From NCBI RefSeq assembly GCF_001039355.2, contig NW_019773736.1:805073-869072 (forward strand): DNA of 64,000 nt. Reading direction: 5' to 3'. The notes beneath the pieces were generated by a model, which did no database searches, was not told the DNA's origin, and saw nothing but the letters and a program-made list of their open reading frames with translations. A program made the translations under genes and the position numbers. Origin of the DNA: Lingula anatina. Lineage: Eukaryota > Brachiopoda > Lingulata > Lingulida > Lingulidae. The first letter of the stretch is position 1; the number at the start of each line of letters is the position of its first letter. Of the stretch, positions 46,901 through 55,305 are shown one piece after another.

Positions 46901-49900
46901 TTTAAGCCGTGGACCAGTTAGCACTCAAATCTTCTCATTCTGAACGGGGCCATAGACACACCATACTAGTTGGGCTGGTCCAACTCTGCAGGGGATTCTG
47001 ACTATGTGCAATCAGTGGAATGACCTTTATTGTCTGACATGCATCCTTGAGCAGCTAGGGGGTAATTAACTTTTAACTAGCTGCTCGAAGAGGCGTGTGA
47101 TTCAGTTAAGCCGACTGAACTTAGTGAAAGCCCCAGCAGAATTGGACCGACTGAATTAGTATGATGTGTTCATCTGAATGCTCCCTAACTAATTTGGTTT
47201 TATGCCTTTCCCCCTAATCATTGTATACTTTTAATTCATAAACATTTAAAACCTGTACAGCTCAGATACCTGTTACAACTCCTTTGTTAATTCCCACTTT
47301 ATGAACTATTAATTGAATCTGTACTTGTACACTGTATGTGGCTAGCTGCATCTCATCTTGAGTTATAATCAGACTGTCAGTGTAATAAGACTCATTAGTA
47401 AGCCCTCATTGAGCACATTCGGAAGAGCAGACTAGCATCCACAGATCTAATATGGCGGCCCATTTAAAAGCTTGCCGCTTCATTCCCAATTAGACACTGA
47501 ACAGATTGCCCATGGGGTTTACGCAATAAGCAATCAAGTGGGTTTGCCAGATTTTATCTGAGGATCTGATAGTCTGCTTGTCTGAATGTGCTCATTGGTT
47601 CACTGTGGTATTGTACCACATCTGTATAGTACAGCTTTGCAACCCAGTCTCAATCTATATTATATCTTATTGATATTTTTAATAGTATTTTTCTATCACG
47701 GATGAATCTTAGACATGCACCACACAAATGATATAGCCTTTTAACAGATAATCTCATGATATTACTTCATCTGAAGTCCGTTAATGTCTGTATTAACATT
47801 TCTTCTAAATCGAAAAAAAAAAACATCTTAAAATGGTGTGTCAGTTTCTAGTAAGGAGTGTAGGGCTTATCTTCTAAAACATGACACTTTTTCATGCAAG
47901 AAGCTAATCAGAAAAATATCATATAACATGAGTATAAAACTCACTCGTTTATCTTTGAGGTTCTTCCCAATGCCTCATATAGCAAAATTCCATATGATAT
48001 GTAATGCGTAAAGAAGGCAAAAGAATAATGGCTGTTTTAATATTTTCTGTTATATACCGCATCCTGTTGTTTTGGTTTCTGTAATTACTTTAAGATTGGT
48101 GCAACAATCAACTATAATAGTACTTCATTAGAGGAAGAAGTTGATGCCCCACATCAGTTTTTTGAAGAACTAACACGCAATAAGTAATCAACAAAAGACA
48201 GCAAAATGTTAACACGTGGTTGCATTAACGACTTCTTAGTACCATAATTGTATAATAATTTGCCAATATAACCGACCACCAAGTTGAGATGAGCATCATC
48301 ATCATACTTGTAGACATATATGGTTGCCTATTCTTGGAGCACATGTAATTAGTGTTACTTCAGGGTTTCATTTCCGATGAAAACATGGCATTATTGTAGT
48401 TCTTTATGAACAACCCAGAGTGCTCCTACGGCTAAATACACATATATGGCTGCTTCAGAGCAATCCCGTATTACCAATCTGGCTCAGACAGTGACACCTA
48501 CTTACACACATTGTCACTTGACACTTCCTACCGGCTACAGGTTGAATGTACAATTAGACTGACTGGATTGGGATTAATAAGGTATGTGCATGGAACAATG
48601 GACAATTCAGTTTTCTGGATAAATTCCAAAAATCACTTTGTAAAGGAAAAAAACTTTTTGGGTTTTCAAAAATCAATTTGTGTCATCATCAGGTAAGTAA
48701 CATAAAATGATATATTAGGTGAAAAGTCTCTATTGATTGATGTTGGATGTACAGGATTTATTTTGAAGAAACAATATCTTTATTTTAAAGAAAGAAGTCT
48801 GTCAAAACAACAAAACATTCATCTTCAGAAAGATTTTCTTCTGTAATTTTTTTCTAATTCCCTGAAGCCAGTTGAGGATTAATAACAAGTATTTAATTTG
48901 TTGACTACCACTAGGACAGGCCAATGCTATATGGTTATACTCCACCATCCTGATTGCTGTTATAGCAATTAGCCCGATTTGACATTGGGTTATCTTTCTA
49001 AATGTGTATGTCTTCATGACTTAGGTGCTGTGTTTAGATACCATGCAAACAATATTGCAGCAGTATATATATATATATATCAGGATGTGCTCAACTGCCA
49101 CAATGACAACAAAAACATATACATTCATTATTGGTTATATAAACATTGAATGTAGTTTACTGGTGGATTATAGTTATGTTATACAAAATGTAATTTTAAA
49201 GACAACCCTAGTGCAATCATGTTTGTTTTAATTGCCTTCAAAACCAATTGTAGTAGCAATCCACATGCTTTGAGCTGGTCATAGTGAATGACTTAAAAAC
49301 TTGAAATACTGAATTGCCAAATCACTTACTTAAATAGTTGATGTATTTGAAACCTATGTGGACAAGGTCATACTATCCTATCATATAAAGCTCAATAAAT
49401 GCAAAAAAAAAATCCTTGCATGATGAAATAATAAATACAAATAACTTTGAAATGCACAACTGGTCGTCAATGTGGCCCAATAATTTTTCTCAGTTGCATA
49501 TTTGAAACAGTTTTACTAATATAGTTATTCCAGTGACCTCAGACATAACTTATTATCACTATCATGACTTACTTTTTCCAGAGGGAGGTAGGGTATGGTT
49601 TCATCTCCATCTCTGATTTCCTGGCCCCCAAAGACAACATTGAAGGTACTGGTGTATACAAGGCGCTGGACACCATACTTAATACAGGCTTAAAGATAAA
49701 AACAAATCCAATGCTTTAATGTGTGTTTGTTTAAAAAAAAAACCTCATCACAAAACAATTGTCATGGCCATTTATCACTTTAAACAGGATCTACACCAGT
49801 GAAAAGGAACTGCAATGGATTGAATCATATAACACGAGTAATTTTTTTAAAGTTCAAAAAAAAATTATCAAAATGTCAAAAGAATTAGAGGAATAAATAC

Positions 49901-52900
49901 TAGAAAGACAAATATAGGAAATTCACTTTAACAAACTAGATGCCATATATTAATACCACTTCTGAGTGGATCTAATTCTCTAAGGGGTTTAATAGCAATT
50001 TTTCAGATTTTATCAAAGTGGCAGCCTACAAGACTTCTAGTATTATTACAGTCCCTGCATGGATAGGCACAGACATTTCATACCATGTGAAATGTGAACA
50101 TGTCACTCTGGTTTGTTTTGCAAATTCAATAAGGATTCCTTCTTAGCTTTAACCCTGAAGATTTAGTTTCCAACATCATATTTATTAAAACAAATATCAC
50201 AGATTCACCAAGAGATTACAAGGAAACCATTCATTTTCATGTTGGGTAGTATTACATTAATGTAGGAAATTTCCAAACCCCAGTCATCCACAAAACCAGC
50301 ATTAATCATAAGCATCAACATTTTTATCACAAATTAACTTCTTTTTGGTCAATTGTGATCCCATTAAGCCTAAAAAGACCATTTTTCCATATTCATTAGT
50401 CCACACCCCCTAGAGTTCTAAGCTCAACATTAACACAAATCTAATCAATAATCAGATTTAAGCAGAGCAGAAATTTGATATTCATCATTAATAAAGAACA
50501 TCAAACATTCTCCAGCTAATTTAAACCACTGAGATAAAGTCAATAGCAGGAACAAAACAGCAGTCCATTGTGGAAAGTATGGAGCTGTTGTTGCCGTCAC
50601 GCTTAATATAGCTATGTAAATAGAATGCAGGATGCTTCATTAAAGGATCCTTACCTTCAATTATATTTTGTGTACCTTTAATATTCACTTCTTCTATTTG
50701 CTTTTTGTTAAGCTGGAAAATGGAAAAGGAAAATGTTGTTTCAGTTAACTGCTTTTCCGAGTGACACTATTAAACTACATGAAAAGTAAAGTAAATTGCA
50801 CTTGACAACTTCAAGGATGGTCAATTAAAAGAATAAAAGATGTCCGAGAGATTGGTCTTTATAGCTATACCTATAGGGTGAATGTAAACAAAGACTGGAC
50901 AGGTCATCTCTTAAAAATGCCAATATTTCATTTAAATAAGCCCCATTCAAGAGAGCCCTCACAAACATACTTTTGGACTGAGAAAAGCTGTGAGAAAGAA
51001 CTGAATATCATAGAGAATAAATAGGATCAATAATGAGTTCCATTTCCCCATCTAAGTCTCTATTTGTTTCATTATTCTCATCCTTCTGCCAATATCACGA
51101 CTGTCATTAAATGCTTTCTTTCTCAGATTTGCTGAGCTATTATTTCATATTCTATTTGATCCTCCCAAATCACAGGCCTGCCAGGCTGATCAACAAATAT
51201 CAAAGGAGGGGGAGCAGGGTAATGTATTTGATCTGGCATAAATGCAAATTAACCCAGCTCACATTTGCAATTTCCCCATCCCCTTGCTTCAAAGTTAAGT
51301 CAATTTACTGGTACATCACTAAATTGAATAAAGGTAAATATTTGACAATACTCCACAATCCTGTTACCTAGACAATAAATTCACTGCATTTTGGTCTTAA
51401 GTCCTAAAAGCTTTAGATTTAACCCAAAAATACTAGTCTGGCATTTGCGCGGCATTTTCCCAATCAAGACAAACGGAAGATTGCCCATTTAAAGTACTTG
51501 ATTGTATTTTCTGCATGAGGAAGAGCTTCAATAATGCACTAATGCACATTACTCGTCATCTCTTCTCGGATAAGTGAAGCTGGTCAGCACTTAGTTCTAC
51601 TTCATTTTCTTGTATTGTTTCAATCACAGAAATAGCAAGGAAATGCATTTGTTTCAATCACTACAACATTGGAAAATTCAATGGAACCATTAACAGTCAT
51701 TAAAAAACATGCATCATACTACACACGCCTTTGCACTTTAATAATAGTTCCGATTGGTTTTTCAGGTAGTTTTAAACAGAAACGCCAAATCATTGAGAAT
51801 CAGAGGAAGACTATAGTAGCAAGTGAAGTGGAGGCAAGGTAAGATGACAGTGCTTTTTGATATCTGGTATCATTAATGACATGTCCTCTTTCCACAACTG
51901 ATGGTTTCTTATTATCTGCATTTAGCACACATGTGACAATGGTTATCAAATAACTAATTTCCCTGAATCATACTTTTTTGATTGGCACACTTTTTTTCCT
52001 ATCAGTGTGTAAAATCTATCGTGGCGAGGTGAAAATGTATATGGTGAGTCAGTCATTCTGAAGGCAATGTACAAGCACAACAATTTGTTAGATCGCAATT
52101 CCAGCTTCAAGAGATGGTTCAGACACACTGCCTCAGACCACAATTGTAGGCAACTTATTTCAGTCATAATGTTTCATGGATATTTCACTGGAACAATGTC
52201 AATGCTTTACAACAGAGATTCTTGCTAAAAAATAAGCCCACCTTCTACACAAAACCTCCTTAAGGGCCCATACATAGCACTACTACAGAGTATATATATA
52301 TATATATATATGTATATTGCAGTTCTGGTACATGTATGTCAGGTGTTATCAGGTGATTTTGTGATCATTTTAACTATCAAAATAGCACACTTTACAGAAA
52401 TAAAAATGCCACAAACCTTTTTCAACAATAACATACTAAGTTAGGGTTAGACTATGTTACAACTCCAATACTATCACCTTTAAATCTAAAATATTTTCTT
52501 TTTTATTTCTACTTTCTACACACTCAACTTTTCAACAAGTATTATTTGTACTGCAGACCTGAATAATTTTCTTAAATGTGAATTTTTTAATTAAACAATG
52601 AAGTTTTCAATTTTTCTTTATTTTACCTGGTCTCTTCCAGACATACCATATGATGCCAGATGATATATGCAGTCTGCTCCTTTGACCACATTTTCCACAT
52701 CACTCTGTTTTCTTATATCACCCTGAAATGAAAAAATAAATTATAAGGAGGGCCATCACCAACAGTAATCCAATGTCTAAATTGTAGCAATACTGCATAA
52801 AAAACCTTTAATCAAGATATATCATTTAATTATTTTTGTTTGGAGCAAGAAAAAACTTTTGAGAGCTTGCAACATATTAAATTAACATCTATGTGCATGT

Positions 52901-53275
52901 TGTTAAGGATATGAATGAGTCAAGATGCAGCACTTTTGCAATTGTTAATTTTTAGTCTCACAACTCTTATAGATTCACCATTGCATAACAGGATCTGCCT
53001 AACTATCACACAGAATGCCAACAAGTTTTTTTTTTCTTTTTTACTTTGCTTATTACCTTAACAAACTCCATGCTTTCTAATAATTCCCCACATGGTTCTA
53101 TAATATCAAACAACACCACTTGTATTCCCTCAGCTACAAGCGCTTTCCCTAGGCGATAGCCAGGATAGCCTCCACCACCTGTTACTATATGTTTTTCCTT
53201 CACAGGCTCACCAGTCTGTTTTCTATTACGTAGCAGGACCATCTCAGATTTTTGGAGATAAATTATACTGTGACC
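22376..53275 (-). CDS. SDR42E1: SDR42E1-like gene: 3-beta-HSD/extended short-chain dehydrogenase family 42E (complete gene model)
   Basis: Ten coding exons, read from 53242 down to 22376, join in phase to 1,188 nt: 395 residues plus TGA, almost the length of human SDR42E1 (393). Seen in order: Rossmann nucleotide-binding motif TGGGGYPGYRLG (residues 21-32) with an Asp after strand 2 (VVLFD46), which in this fold usually favours NAD(H); HLASYGMSGRD; YTSTFNVVFGG with the active-site Ser; catalytic YSRTK (Tyr157, Lys161); ALRLAGVYGPGE; VEFLHVENLV; NFQPLLTRTEVYKTGV; and a C-terminal hydrophobic helix (about 373-391) that would anchor it in a membrane, as in the 3-beta-HSD family. Steroid or sterol substrates are likely from the family, but the true substrate is unknown. 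The start ATG at 53242 has in-exon 5' UTR to an acceptor at 53275, so an upstream non-coding exon is expected. SDR42E2 or an invertebrate-specific paralogue is the alternative. Confidence 0.93.
23246..23319 (-). CDS. SDR42E1: SDR42E1 coding exon 9 (FITEMVHLMVSKVYNFQPLLTRTE)
   Basis: 74 nt with acceptor TTGTTCACAG and donor GTGGGT. The chosen acceptor restores AFITEMVH; a second AG 15 nt inside (ATAACAG) would delete five residues in frame but fits the family less well. It encodes FITEMVHLMVSKVYNFQPLL, then TRTE. Confidence 0.9.
23388..23449 (+). other. AATAAA followed by a 19-A tract inside an SDR42E1 intron
   Basis: AATAAA at 23388-23393, and after 37 bp an uninterrupted A run at 23431-23449, on the strand opposite to SDR42E1. 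It could be the tail of an old retroposed sequence or an unused 3' end signal. Confidence 0.35.
23735..23781. repeat. Short tandem duplication (about 25 bp x 2)
   Basis: GGTCAGGATATCATTGAAAT occurs twice back to back within an SDR42E1 intron. Confidence 0.85.
24180..24243 (-). CDS. SDR42E1: SDR42E1 coding exon 8 (VEGLGYSYPKVNVPLTLVYFF)
   Basis: 64 nt with acceptor CTTACAG and donor GTAAGT. It encodes VEGLGYSYPKVNVPLTLVYF then F, plus the first base of Ala. Confidence 0.92.
24244..26374 (-). other. SDR42E1 intron 7
   Basis: No exon seen. Contains the 317-bp fold-back element at 25936-26252; otherwise AT-rich sequence. Confidence 0.6.
25936..26252. mobile_element. 317-bp fold-back (MITE-like) element with 110-bp arms and TTGTT target duplication
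   Basis: The left arm 25936-26045 begins CAGGCCTACCCAACTACCAG and the right arm 26143-26252 is its near-perfect reverse complement ending GTTGGGTAGGCCTG. The loop is 97 bp. TTGTT occurs directly outside both ends (25931-25935 and 26253-26257), consistent with a 5-bp target-site duplication. No coding capacity. Superfamily not assigned: a 5-bp duplication does not fit hAT (8), piggyBac (TTAA) or Tc1 (TA). Confidence 0.8.
26375..26440 (-). CDS. SDR42E1: SDR42E1 coding exon 7 (AGQTYFISDGKPVNNFEFFRPL)
   Basis: 66 nt, phase 0, with acceptor ATTTCAG and donor GTAAGT. It encodes AGQTYFISDGKPVNNFEFFR then PL, the FISDG-PVNNFEF segment of the family. Confidence 0.94.
26441..27387 (-). other. SDR42E1 intron 6
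   Basis: Holds the (CT)n(CA)n microsatellite and, at about 27249-27285, an A run leading into (GA)n. No coding content. Confidence 0.6.
26596..26654. repeat. Compound (CT)n(CA)n microsatellite
   Basis: About eleven CT units followed by about eighteen CA units, in SDR42E1 intron 6. Confidence 0.97.
27388..27525 (-). CDS. SDR42E1: SDR42E1 coding exon 6 (SYIERGLFAVTYG...EKEHIA)
   Basis: 138 nt, phase 0, with acceptor GTCTTCCAG and donor GTAAGA. It encodes SYIERGLFAVTYGARDSLVE, then FLHVENLVLAHLLAGKALSK and EKEHIA. It is separated from exon 5 by an intron of 18.25 kb. Confidence 0.93.
27923..28020. repeat. Tandem duplication of a 48-50 bp unit
   Basis: TAAGTTTATCATTTCTGTCT...CACTCAG at 27923-27970 is followed immediately by a diverged second unit at 27971-28020. 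Confidence 0.9.
28839..28897. repeat. (AT)n microsatellite
   Basis: Uninterrupted AT dinucleotide run of about 59 bp in SDR42E1 intron 5. Confidence 0.98.
33501..33518. repeat. Poly(C) run, 18 bp
   Basis: Uninterrupted C homopolymer in an otherwise AT-rich intron. Confidence 0.95.
35003..35023. repeat. Poly(C) run, 21 bp
   Basis: Uninterrupted C homopolymer, one of several in this intron. Confidence 0.95.
36431..36448. repeat. Poly(C) run, 18 bp
   Basis: C homopolymer preceded by CCCCCTG. Confidence 0.95.
37081..37279. mobile_element. Fold-back (MITE-like) element
   Basis: The left end GGTCCCAGTTTCAGGGGTAA with AATAAGTCAGTTCCCTGG is inverted at the right end as CAGGGAACCCGACTTAAGTT, then a T tract and TTTTGGAAACTGGGGCC. 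About 200 bp, no coding capacity. I see no clear target duplication. Confidence 0.65.
37780..38185 (+). mobile_element. LINE fragment (Jockey/CR1-like reverse transcriptase), left half
   Basis: A decayed + strand reading frame gives a degenerate DDAS palm motif near 37822, then TENNKLNLNATETKN (about 37915) and LLGIHISNDLK, stop, GTHVDQI, stop, KKACARLYFLHQLKQAKLSS, IQIYQSI at 38185. This is the typical post-palm region of Jockey/CR1-type LINE reverse transcriptases. It contains stop codons, so it is dead. It is cut at 38185 by a second LINE and resumes at 39916. Confidence 0.8.
38176..38185. repeat. Target-site duplication ACCAAAGTAT, left
   Basis: Identical to 39906-39915 on the other side of the RTE-like insertion. 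Confidence 0.85.
38186..39905 (-). mobile_element. 5'-truncated RTE-like non-LTR retrotransposon inserted into another LINE
   Basis: Read on the - strand from 39905: EEYVQDLFDDDQEP, KSEVKWALENMK, AAGLDEVYTEMLKALGKEG, QFGFMKDRGTRNVIFVLRML, FDYQKAFDKI (motif A), GVRQGCVMSPDLLNLY (motif B), NLRYVDDIVLLATS (motif C with YVDD), then LLYGCESWTL, RRMLRISYIDHVTNEEVL and LKFLGHCIRKEGLEDLSLSG, ending RQTPNR and TGA about 16 nt before the element end. Several frameshifts and stops mean it is inactive. The very short 3' UTR and the C-terminal motifs fit RTE-type elements; the clade is from memory. It is flanked by exact 10-bp repeats ACCAAAGTAT. Confidence 0.88.
39906..39915. repeat. Target-site duplication ACCAAAGTAT, right
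   Basis: Identical to 38176-38185. Removing the insert plus one copy lets the interrupted + strand LINE frame continue. Confidence 0.85.
39916..40230 (+). mobile_element. LINE fragment (Jockey/CR1-like), right half
   Basis: Continues the left half across the insertion: QSIVRSILEYAHPVW, then KIISPDLHYDEALNLANIGT, LDKHQEDLCKTLFYKITGPS and DKLNHI. LEYA-PVW and PDL-YDEAL are conserved C-terminal words of these reverse transcriptases. Degenerate, with a stop in the middle. Confidence 0.8.
40272..40402. mobile_element. Partial copy of the fold-back family (left half)
   Basis: CCAATCAGATTCACACAACC, GGTTGGTCCGATTCTGCAGG, GTGCAATCAGTAGAAATAGT and GAGCAGCTAGGGGGTAATTG match the left half of the element at 46.96 kb. 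The right half is missing. Confidence 0.6.
41591..41602. repeat. Poly(T)-poly(G) junction
   Basis: A T-rich run (41569-41590) is followed directly by twelve Gs. Confidence 0.9.
42425..42565 (-). repeat. Dispersed repeat of a type common in aquatic invertebrates
   Basis: Read on the - strand: CCTAAGGAGGTTATATTTTC, GTTTGTATGTCTGTCTGC, AACTCAGAAAGTTGTGGATG, TTTTTGTTGAAATTTTCTGG. From memory, variants of this string recur in many marine invertebrate genomes (SINE- or MITE-like). I cannot name the family. Confidence 0.45.
44123..44471. mobile_element. TTAA-flanked MITE with 16-bp terminal inverted repeats
   Basis: TTAA at 44123-44126 and 44468-44471 flanks AGGGATAATAACTCTT and its exact reverse complement AAGAGTTATTATCCCT. 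Near the centre lies a perfect 26-bp palindrome (44300-44325, arm GTTAAAATCTCTT). Length without TTAA is 341 bp, no coding capacity. TTAA duplications are known for piggyBac and Kolobok transposons; which applies is open. Confidence 0.85.
45777..45935 (-). CDS. SDR42E1: SDR42E1 coding exon 5 with catalytic YSRTK
   Basis: 159 nt, phase 0, with acceptor TTTTACAG and donor GTATGT. It encodes HPDHYSRTKSIAEMKVMEAN, then GTKIADGRVLSTCALRLAGV and YGPGEMRHLPRIV. Tyr and Lys of YxxxK are present. A Leu replaces the Pro of the vertebrate ALRPAG. Confidence 0.95.
46732..46953. mobile_element. Fold-back element in cluster (1 of 3)
   Basis: The left end GACCCCATTCAGATAGAGGC and CATTCAGAATAAAAGATCCT is loosely inverted at the right end (TGGACCAGTTAGCACTCAAA, TCTTCTCATTCTGAACGGGG). 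The arms are imperfect. Confidence 0.45.
46960..47180. mobile_element. Fold-back element in cluster (2 of 3), AGGGGGTAATTAACT family
   Basis: The left arm CATACTAGTTGGGCTGGTCC, then CTCTGCAGGGG is inverted as CCCCAGCAGAATTGGACCGA, CTGAATTAGTATG. The inner pair GAGCAGCTAG...CTAGCTGCTC surrounds GGGGTAATTAACTTTTAA. It shares its core with elements at 9.25, 13.05 and 40.3 kb. Confidence 0.7.
47409..47594. mobile_element. Fold-back element in cluster (3 of 3)
   Basis: The left arm TTGAGCACATTCGGAAGAGC, AGACTAGCATC is inverted at the right end as CTGATAGTCTGCTTGTCTGA, ATGTGCTCA. About 185 bp, no coding content. Confidence 0.65.
49573..49688 (-). CDS. SDR42E1: SDR42E1 coding exon 4 (CIKYGVQRLVYTST...YLPLEK)
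   Basis: 116 nt with acceptor CTTTAAG and donor GTAAGT. It encodes CIKYGVQRLVYTSTFNVVFG, then GQEIRDGDETIPYLPLEK. The Ser of TST is the catalytic-site serine of the family. Confidence 0.93.
49689..50654 (-). other. SDR42E1 intron 3
   Basis: AT-rich sequence, no exon or repeat recognised. Confidence 0.5.
50655..50712 (-). CDS. SDR42E1: SDR42E1 coding exon 3 (LNKKQIEEVNIKGTQNIIE)
   Basis: 58 nt with acceptor TTTCCAG and donor GTAAGG. It encodes LNKKQIEEVNIKGTQNIIE plus the first base of Ala; the EVN-KGT-N helix is typical of extended SDRs. Confidence 0.9.
50713..52626 (-). other. SDR42E1 intron 2
   Basis: A short (TA)n run lies at about 52290-52312. Otherwise no exon or element recognised. 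Confidence 0.5.
52627..52722 (-). CDS. SDR42E1: SDR42E1 coding exon 2 (GDIRKQSDVEN...YGMSGRDQ)
   Basis: 96 nt, phase 0 to phase 0, with acceptor ATTTCAG and donor GTAAAA. It encodes GDIRKQSDVENVVKGADCIY, then HLASYGMSGRDQ. The GDIR and H-ASYGMSGR segments are hallmarks of SDR42E. Confidence 0.92.
53057..53275 (-). CDS. SDR42E1: SDR42E1 coding exon 1 (ATG at 53242)
   Basis: The acceptor ATTTTCAG lies just above 53275 and the donor GTAATA just below 53057. 33 nt of 5' UTR are followed by 62 codons from ATG at 53240-53242, including KHIVTGGGGYPGYRLGKALV, then VVLFD. Phase 0 at its end. Confidence 0.92.
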
Positions 53276-53402
53276 CTGAAAATAAATGTATTATAGTTTC
53301 TAATCCAGTCAGTGAAATGCGATGAAACCGGTGCATCATTCACAGATAACAAATGTGCCAGTAAAACTTGGTTTGTTAAAAAAAGTCATGAATAGCTATC
53401 AA

Positions 53403-53585
53403 ATGCAATATAATATAATTCCCAGTAATTTTAACTGTCAAATATTAATATCATTAATATCAATTTTAACTGTCAAATATTAATATCATTAATATTTGAC
53501 AGTTAAAATTACTGGGAATTATATTATATTGCCCAGTAATATAATATAATTCCCAGTAATTTTAACTGTCAAATATTAATATCAT
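53403..53585. repeat. AT-rich palindromic array (three forward units and one inverted unit)
   Basis: The unit ATTTTAACTGTCAAATATTA appears forward at about 53428, 53463 and 53557 and inverted at about 53489-53510. With AATATAATATAATTCCCAGT on its outer sides, the inverted copy can fold with each neighbour into long hairpins. Confidence 0.85.
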
Positions 53586-53668
53586 GAACATATCTGTCTG
53601 AACATACAATGTTGCATATTCAAAACTAGTTTTCCTATTTCTCTAAAATCGTTTATTTATTTTGTGGC

Positions 53669-53669
53669 T

Positions 53670-53716
<47 letters not shown>

Positions 53717-53720
53717 TTAT
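53669..53720. repeat. (TTTA)n microsatellite
   Basis: About twelve uninterrupted TTTA units. Confidence 0.97.
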
Positions 53721-55068
53721 ATGCTTGTGGTGGTTCTTTAGACATATACAGATTTATTGCAAATGCACGCCACTGATTGGCATGATGCAAAAAAAAAAAA
53801 ATGTTCTAAGTAGCTTGTTCAGCTATTTTGCCTTCTAACTATTCATTGACTACATGACAAAAAGGCAAGGGTATTCAGTATATAAATGAATATATTGATC
53901 AGAGCTGTAGCTTTGTTTTGAGAAACAATATCATATATTTTATTACTTCTCAGTAGACTACTGGTACAGTACATGTACGTTAACAATGACAATGTCATTG
54001 ATTTTTCTGTCGGTGATCACAAGACATTCTACTGTAACGATTAAGTGACCACATTCATAATTTGGTTTTCATTTTATAAAACTGATGATCGTGCCATAAA
54101 ATACAATTAAAAGGAAACAGCACTGGTTATTTTTACCGTAATGTTTTATAACACCCGCCAGTGATCTCACTGAGTAACCCGGAAATAAACTTTGAACCCA
54201 TTTCAATGGGTACTTTACATGATGACGTTATTTGAAATGATTTTTGTTTCTGAATTTTTAACACTCCAAGTAAAAAATGAAAAATTGAAGGTCATATTTA
54301 TTTAAACTGAAAAGTTTTGTCTCTTACACTAAACATACACTCTCTCTACTGCCATTATTTCGTAATTGATTTTTACGACGCATTAATGTACTTCCATACG
54401 GCATTAGTAACGTCTACAGTGAACATAGCAACATGAAGGGCATTGTGTGCAAAACAAATTGATCCCTTTGCTGGACGCTTTATTGTCGACAACCTTGTAT
54501 CTATAGTCGACATATTTTGTTGAGACGATAACCAATAATAACAAGAAGGAGTGTACGTTCCAACGGTAAGTGACAGTTATGTTCAATTAATATTTTTAAA
54601 CATCTAAATAGATGATTCTAGAAAAGATTCTAGAAAACTAGACATTTTGCAAATTGACCTTGTTTCGTGTTTAGTGGTGATGTTGTGTTAACTTGCCTTT
54701 CGAATTATCACTTAAACTAATTTTGCTTAATAAGTCATGGAAAATACTTACTTACTGTACGTTTCACCTACAATACTGTCAGGTGGTACAAAGATGATTT
54801 GTTTTAAATTGCAATGTACTGGTATTTTAATCGTAAGGTTTATAGGTCAGAAAGCTCATATCTTGCTTAAAATATTTATAATTTATTTTGCTTATGATAC
54901 AAATATCATGGACATATCCATTATTGTGATGCTATTTTTAAAAGTTGCATAACAGGAGGATAAATAAAAAAAAATGAATAAATTATCATTAGCTATAATT
55001 TTGATATGGTAGCTTTTATTGTGATTTTGAATATAATAATTTATCATATATGTAATTTGCTTCCTCAG

Positions 55069-55305
55069 ATCATGTATGACAGAGCACCAAGAACACTGGT
55101 GAAACCATTTGGCAGCACTGCTGAAAGTGTTGGCCCTGGCACATATGATGCTGATCTACCTTCAAAGAGCAGACAAAAGAATGATGGTTATGCACCATTC
55201 TTATCTATGACAAGCAGAGAAACATTTCTCAATCAGAATGATCAAGTAGTAGCAGCCCCAGGGCCCGGGCATTATGATCCACAGGACCCACAATTAACTA
55301 TCAAG
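55069..55305 (+). CDS. STPG2: STPG2 coding exon 1 (ATG at 55072)
   Basis: The acceptor TTCCTCAG precedes 55069; three UTR bases, then ATG. 78 codons: [30 protein letters not shown]..., [17 protein letters not shown]. Donor GTAAAG. Phase 0. Confidence 0.9.

Larger units (their letters stand above)
45936..49572 (-). other. SDR42E1 intron 4
   Basis: Contains the fold-back cluster at 46.73-47.59 kb and a short (TA)n at about 49063-49080. No exon seen. Confidence 0.6.
53276..55068. promoter_or_regulatory. Head-to-head 5' region of SDR42E1 (-) and STPG2 (+)
   Basis: Both genes show a splice acceptor just upstream of their ATG, so each should have a non-coding first exon within this interval, and a shared or closely spaced promoter is likely. 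A donor-like GTAAGT at 54566 after CCAACG could end an STPG2 5' UTR exon. No TATA box or CpG island is obvious. The interval includes a palindromic AT array (53.4 kb) and a (TTTA)n tract. Confidence 0.5.
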
